From DASRAJ01 sp035638255 (GTDB lineage: Bacteria > Bacteroidota > Bacteroidia > Chitinophagales > UBA10324): a DNA stretch of 64,000 nt. The notes below the pieces were generated by a model. It did not search any database and was not told the DNA's origin. It was given only the letters and a program-made list of their open reading frames with translations. Below, piece by piece: positions 63,420 through 64,000 of this stretch (positions are counted from its first letter, which is position 1; every line of letters starts with the position of its first letter). The position numbers and the translations under genes were made by a program. The DNA lies in the NCBI GenBank assembly GCA_035638255.1, contig DASRAJ010000087.1, positions 1 to 64,000 on the forward strand. The letters are read 5' to 3'.

Positions 63420-64000
63420 ATGAAAACTCACATTATTCCCTGCAAATATTTTTTGAGGTTTTTTTTGCAAATATTCTTAGTGGCTATTCCATTATTTCTC
63501 GAAGCGCAATCATCTGGTGACTATAGAACTCATGGGTTTGTCACTTTATTAAGTGCCACAAATTGGCAAATTTTTAATGGTTCAACTTGGGTATTTGCAT
63601 CTGTACCTCCAAAGGGCTTGATAGCTTCCGCTAATAAAGTGACAATAGACTCAACCTATAGTTGCACGGTTGATACTGATGCAACCTGGGGCTCGCTTGA
63701 AATATTAGCGCCCCCTTTCAACGGTACTACAACGTTAGTAATCAGTGCATTCACTTTGACCATAATTGGGGATATTGAATTGACAGGGGGATCTTCGGCA
63801 AGTCGAAAAAGTAAACTGACCTTTAGCAATTCTTCAGGTATATTGGACTTATCTGGTAATATCATAATTGGCAACAACGGAACTGCAGGCACTGCTTTGT
63901 TGGACATGAGCAATGCATCTAATTATGCAAGTTTGCTAAGAATAAAAGGAACGCTTACTAAAAATTCAGACGGTGTATTTACTGCAGGTAATAACAGCAC
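63420..64000 (+). CDS. Secreted protein, 5' part only (runs off the window)
   Basis: Open from ATG 63420 to the window end (193 codons). The signal peptide starts MKTHIIPCKYFLRFFLQIFL and is likely cleaved after LEAQ. The following part is Ser/Thr/Asn/Gly-rich with strand repeats (e.g. SGDYRTHGFVTLLSATNWQI, LTIIGDIELTGGSS), as in surface adhesins. A T9SS domain would be expected at the missing end. Confidence 0.7.
   Translation, partial: MKTHIIPCKYFLRFFLQIFLVAIPLFLEAQSSGDYRTHGFVTLLSATNWQIFNGSTWVFASVPPKGLIASANKVTIDSTYSCTVDTDATWGSLEILAPPFNGTTTLVISAFTLTIIGDIELTGGSSASRKSKLTFSNSSGILDLSGNIIIGNNGTAGTALLDMSNASNYASLLRIKGTLTKNSDGVFTAGNNS

Overview
The window looks like a chromosomal segment of a Bacteroidota (Bacteroidetes) bacterium, probably a Chitinophagales/Sphingobacteriales-type environmental lineage. 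This rests on many secreted proteins ending in type IX secretion system (T9SS) C-terminal sorting domains (YPNP motif, then a beta-rich tail), promoters of the TAnnTTTG type, SprB repeats, and a tmRNA tag (GNNSFAMAA) close to the Bacteroidota form. No species is named; the sequence alone does not support one.

Layout, left flank (1-31111). Positions 1-1249 hold five tandem copies of a ~227-bp non-coding repeat, the last split by a 226-bp MITE-like insertion. From 1259 to 13896 follows a run of minus-strand secreted proteins: arylsulfotransferase-like, SBBP propeller, BNR/sialidase-like, YCF48-like, subtilase, a small T9SS protein, and a frameshifted SprB-repeat/tail-fibre-like gene. A decayed fragment of a paralogue of that last gene lies at 9205-9327. 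Then come an MpaB-family oxygenase, more T9SS proteins, an EEP nuclease-family protein, DinB, pyrR-pyrB, a 1615-aa M4 metallopeptidase, yraN, a phosphoglucose/phosphomannose isomerase, a saccharopine/alanine dehydrogenase-like enzyme, a DUF1579 protein, and the tmRNA gene ssrA.

Integrated element (about 31112-59793, 28.7 kb). The 3' end of ssrA is duplicated as a 14-bp core at both ends (attL 31112-31125, attR 59780-59793). A tyrosine integrase sits just inside attL, and candidate arm-type repeats lie inside each end. In order the element carries: integrase, RteC-like protein, two small HTH/excisionase-like proteins, a 39-bp perfect-type hairpin, a HUH (rolling-circle) Rep-like protein, and a six-gene type I restriction-modification operon that also encodes a PD-(D/E)XK-like protein, a DGQHR-like protein and a HEPN-like protein. 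A 2-kb repeat-rich non-coding stretch and a few small genes follow. Last comes a Mu-like head/packaging set: TerS, TerL, ClpP-type protease/scaffold, major capsid protein, gp36-like and gp37-like connectors, and DUF935 portal. A GHKL-ATPase/nuclease fusion is embedded in it. I see no tail, tape-measure or lysis gene. A head-only gene set plus integrase, Rep and defence genes is what a capsid-forming phage satellite would carry. A tail-deleted prophage is the main alternative. This is the most interesting part of the window.

Right flank (59794-64000). The original ssrA terminator is stranded here, followed by two zinc-ribbon membrane proteins, a secreted protein of unknown function, a lipoprotein, and the start of another secreted protein that runs off the window.
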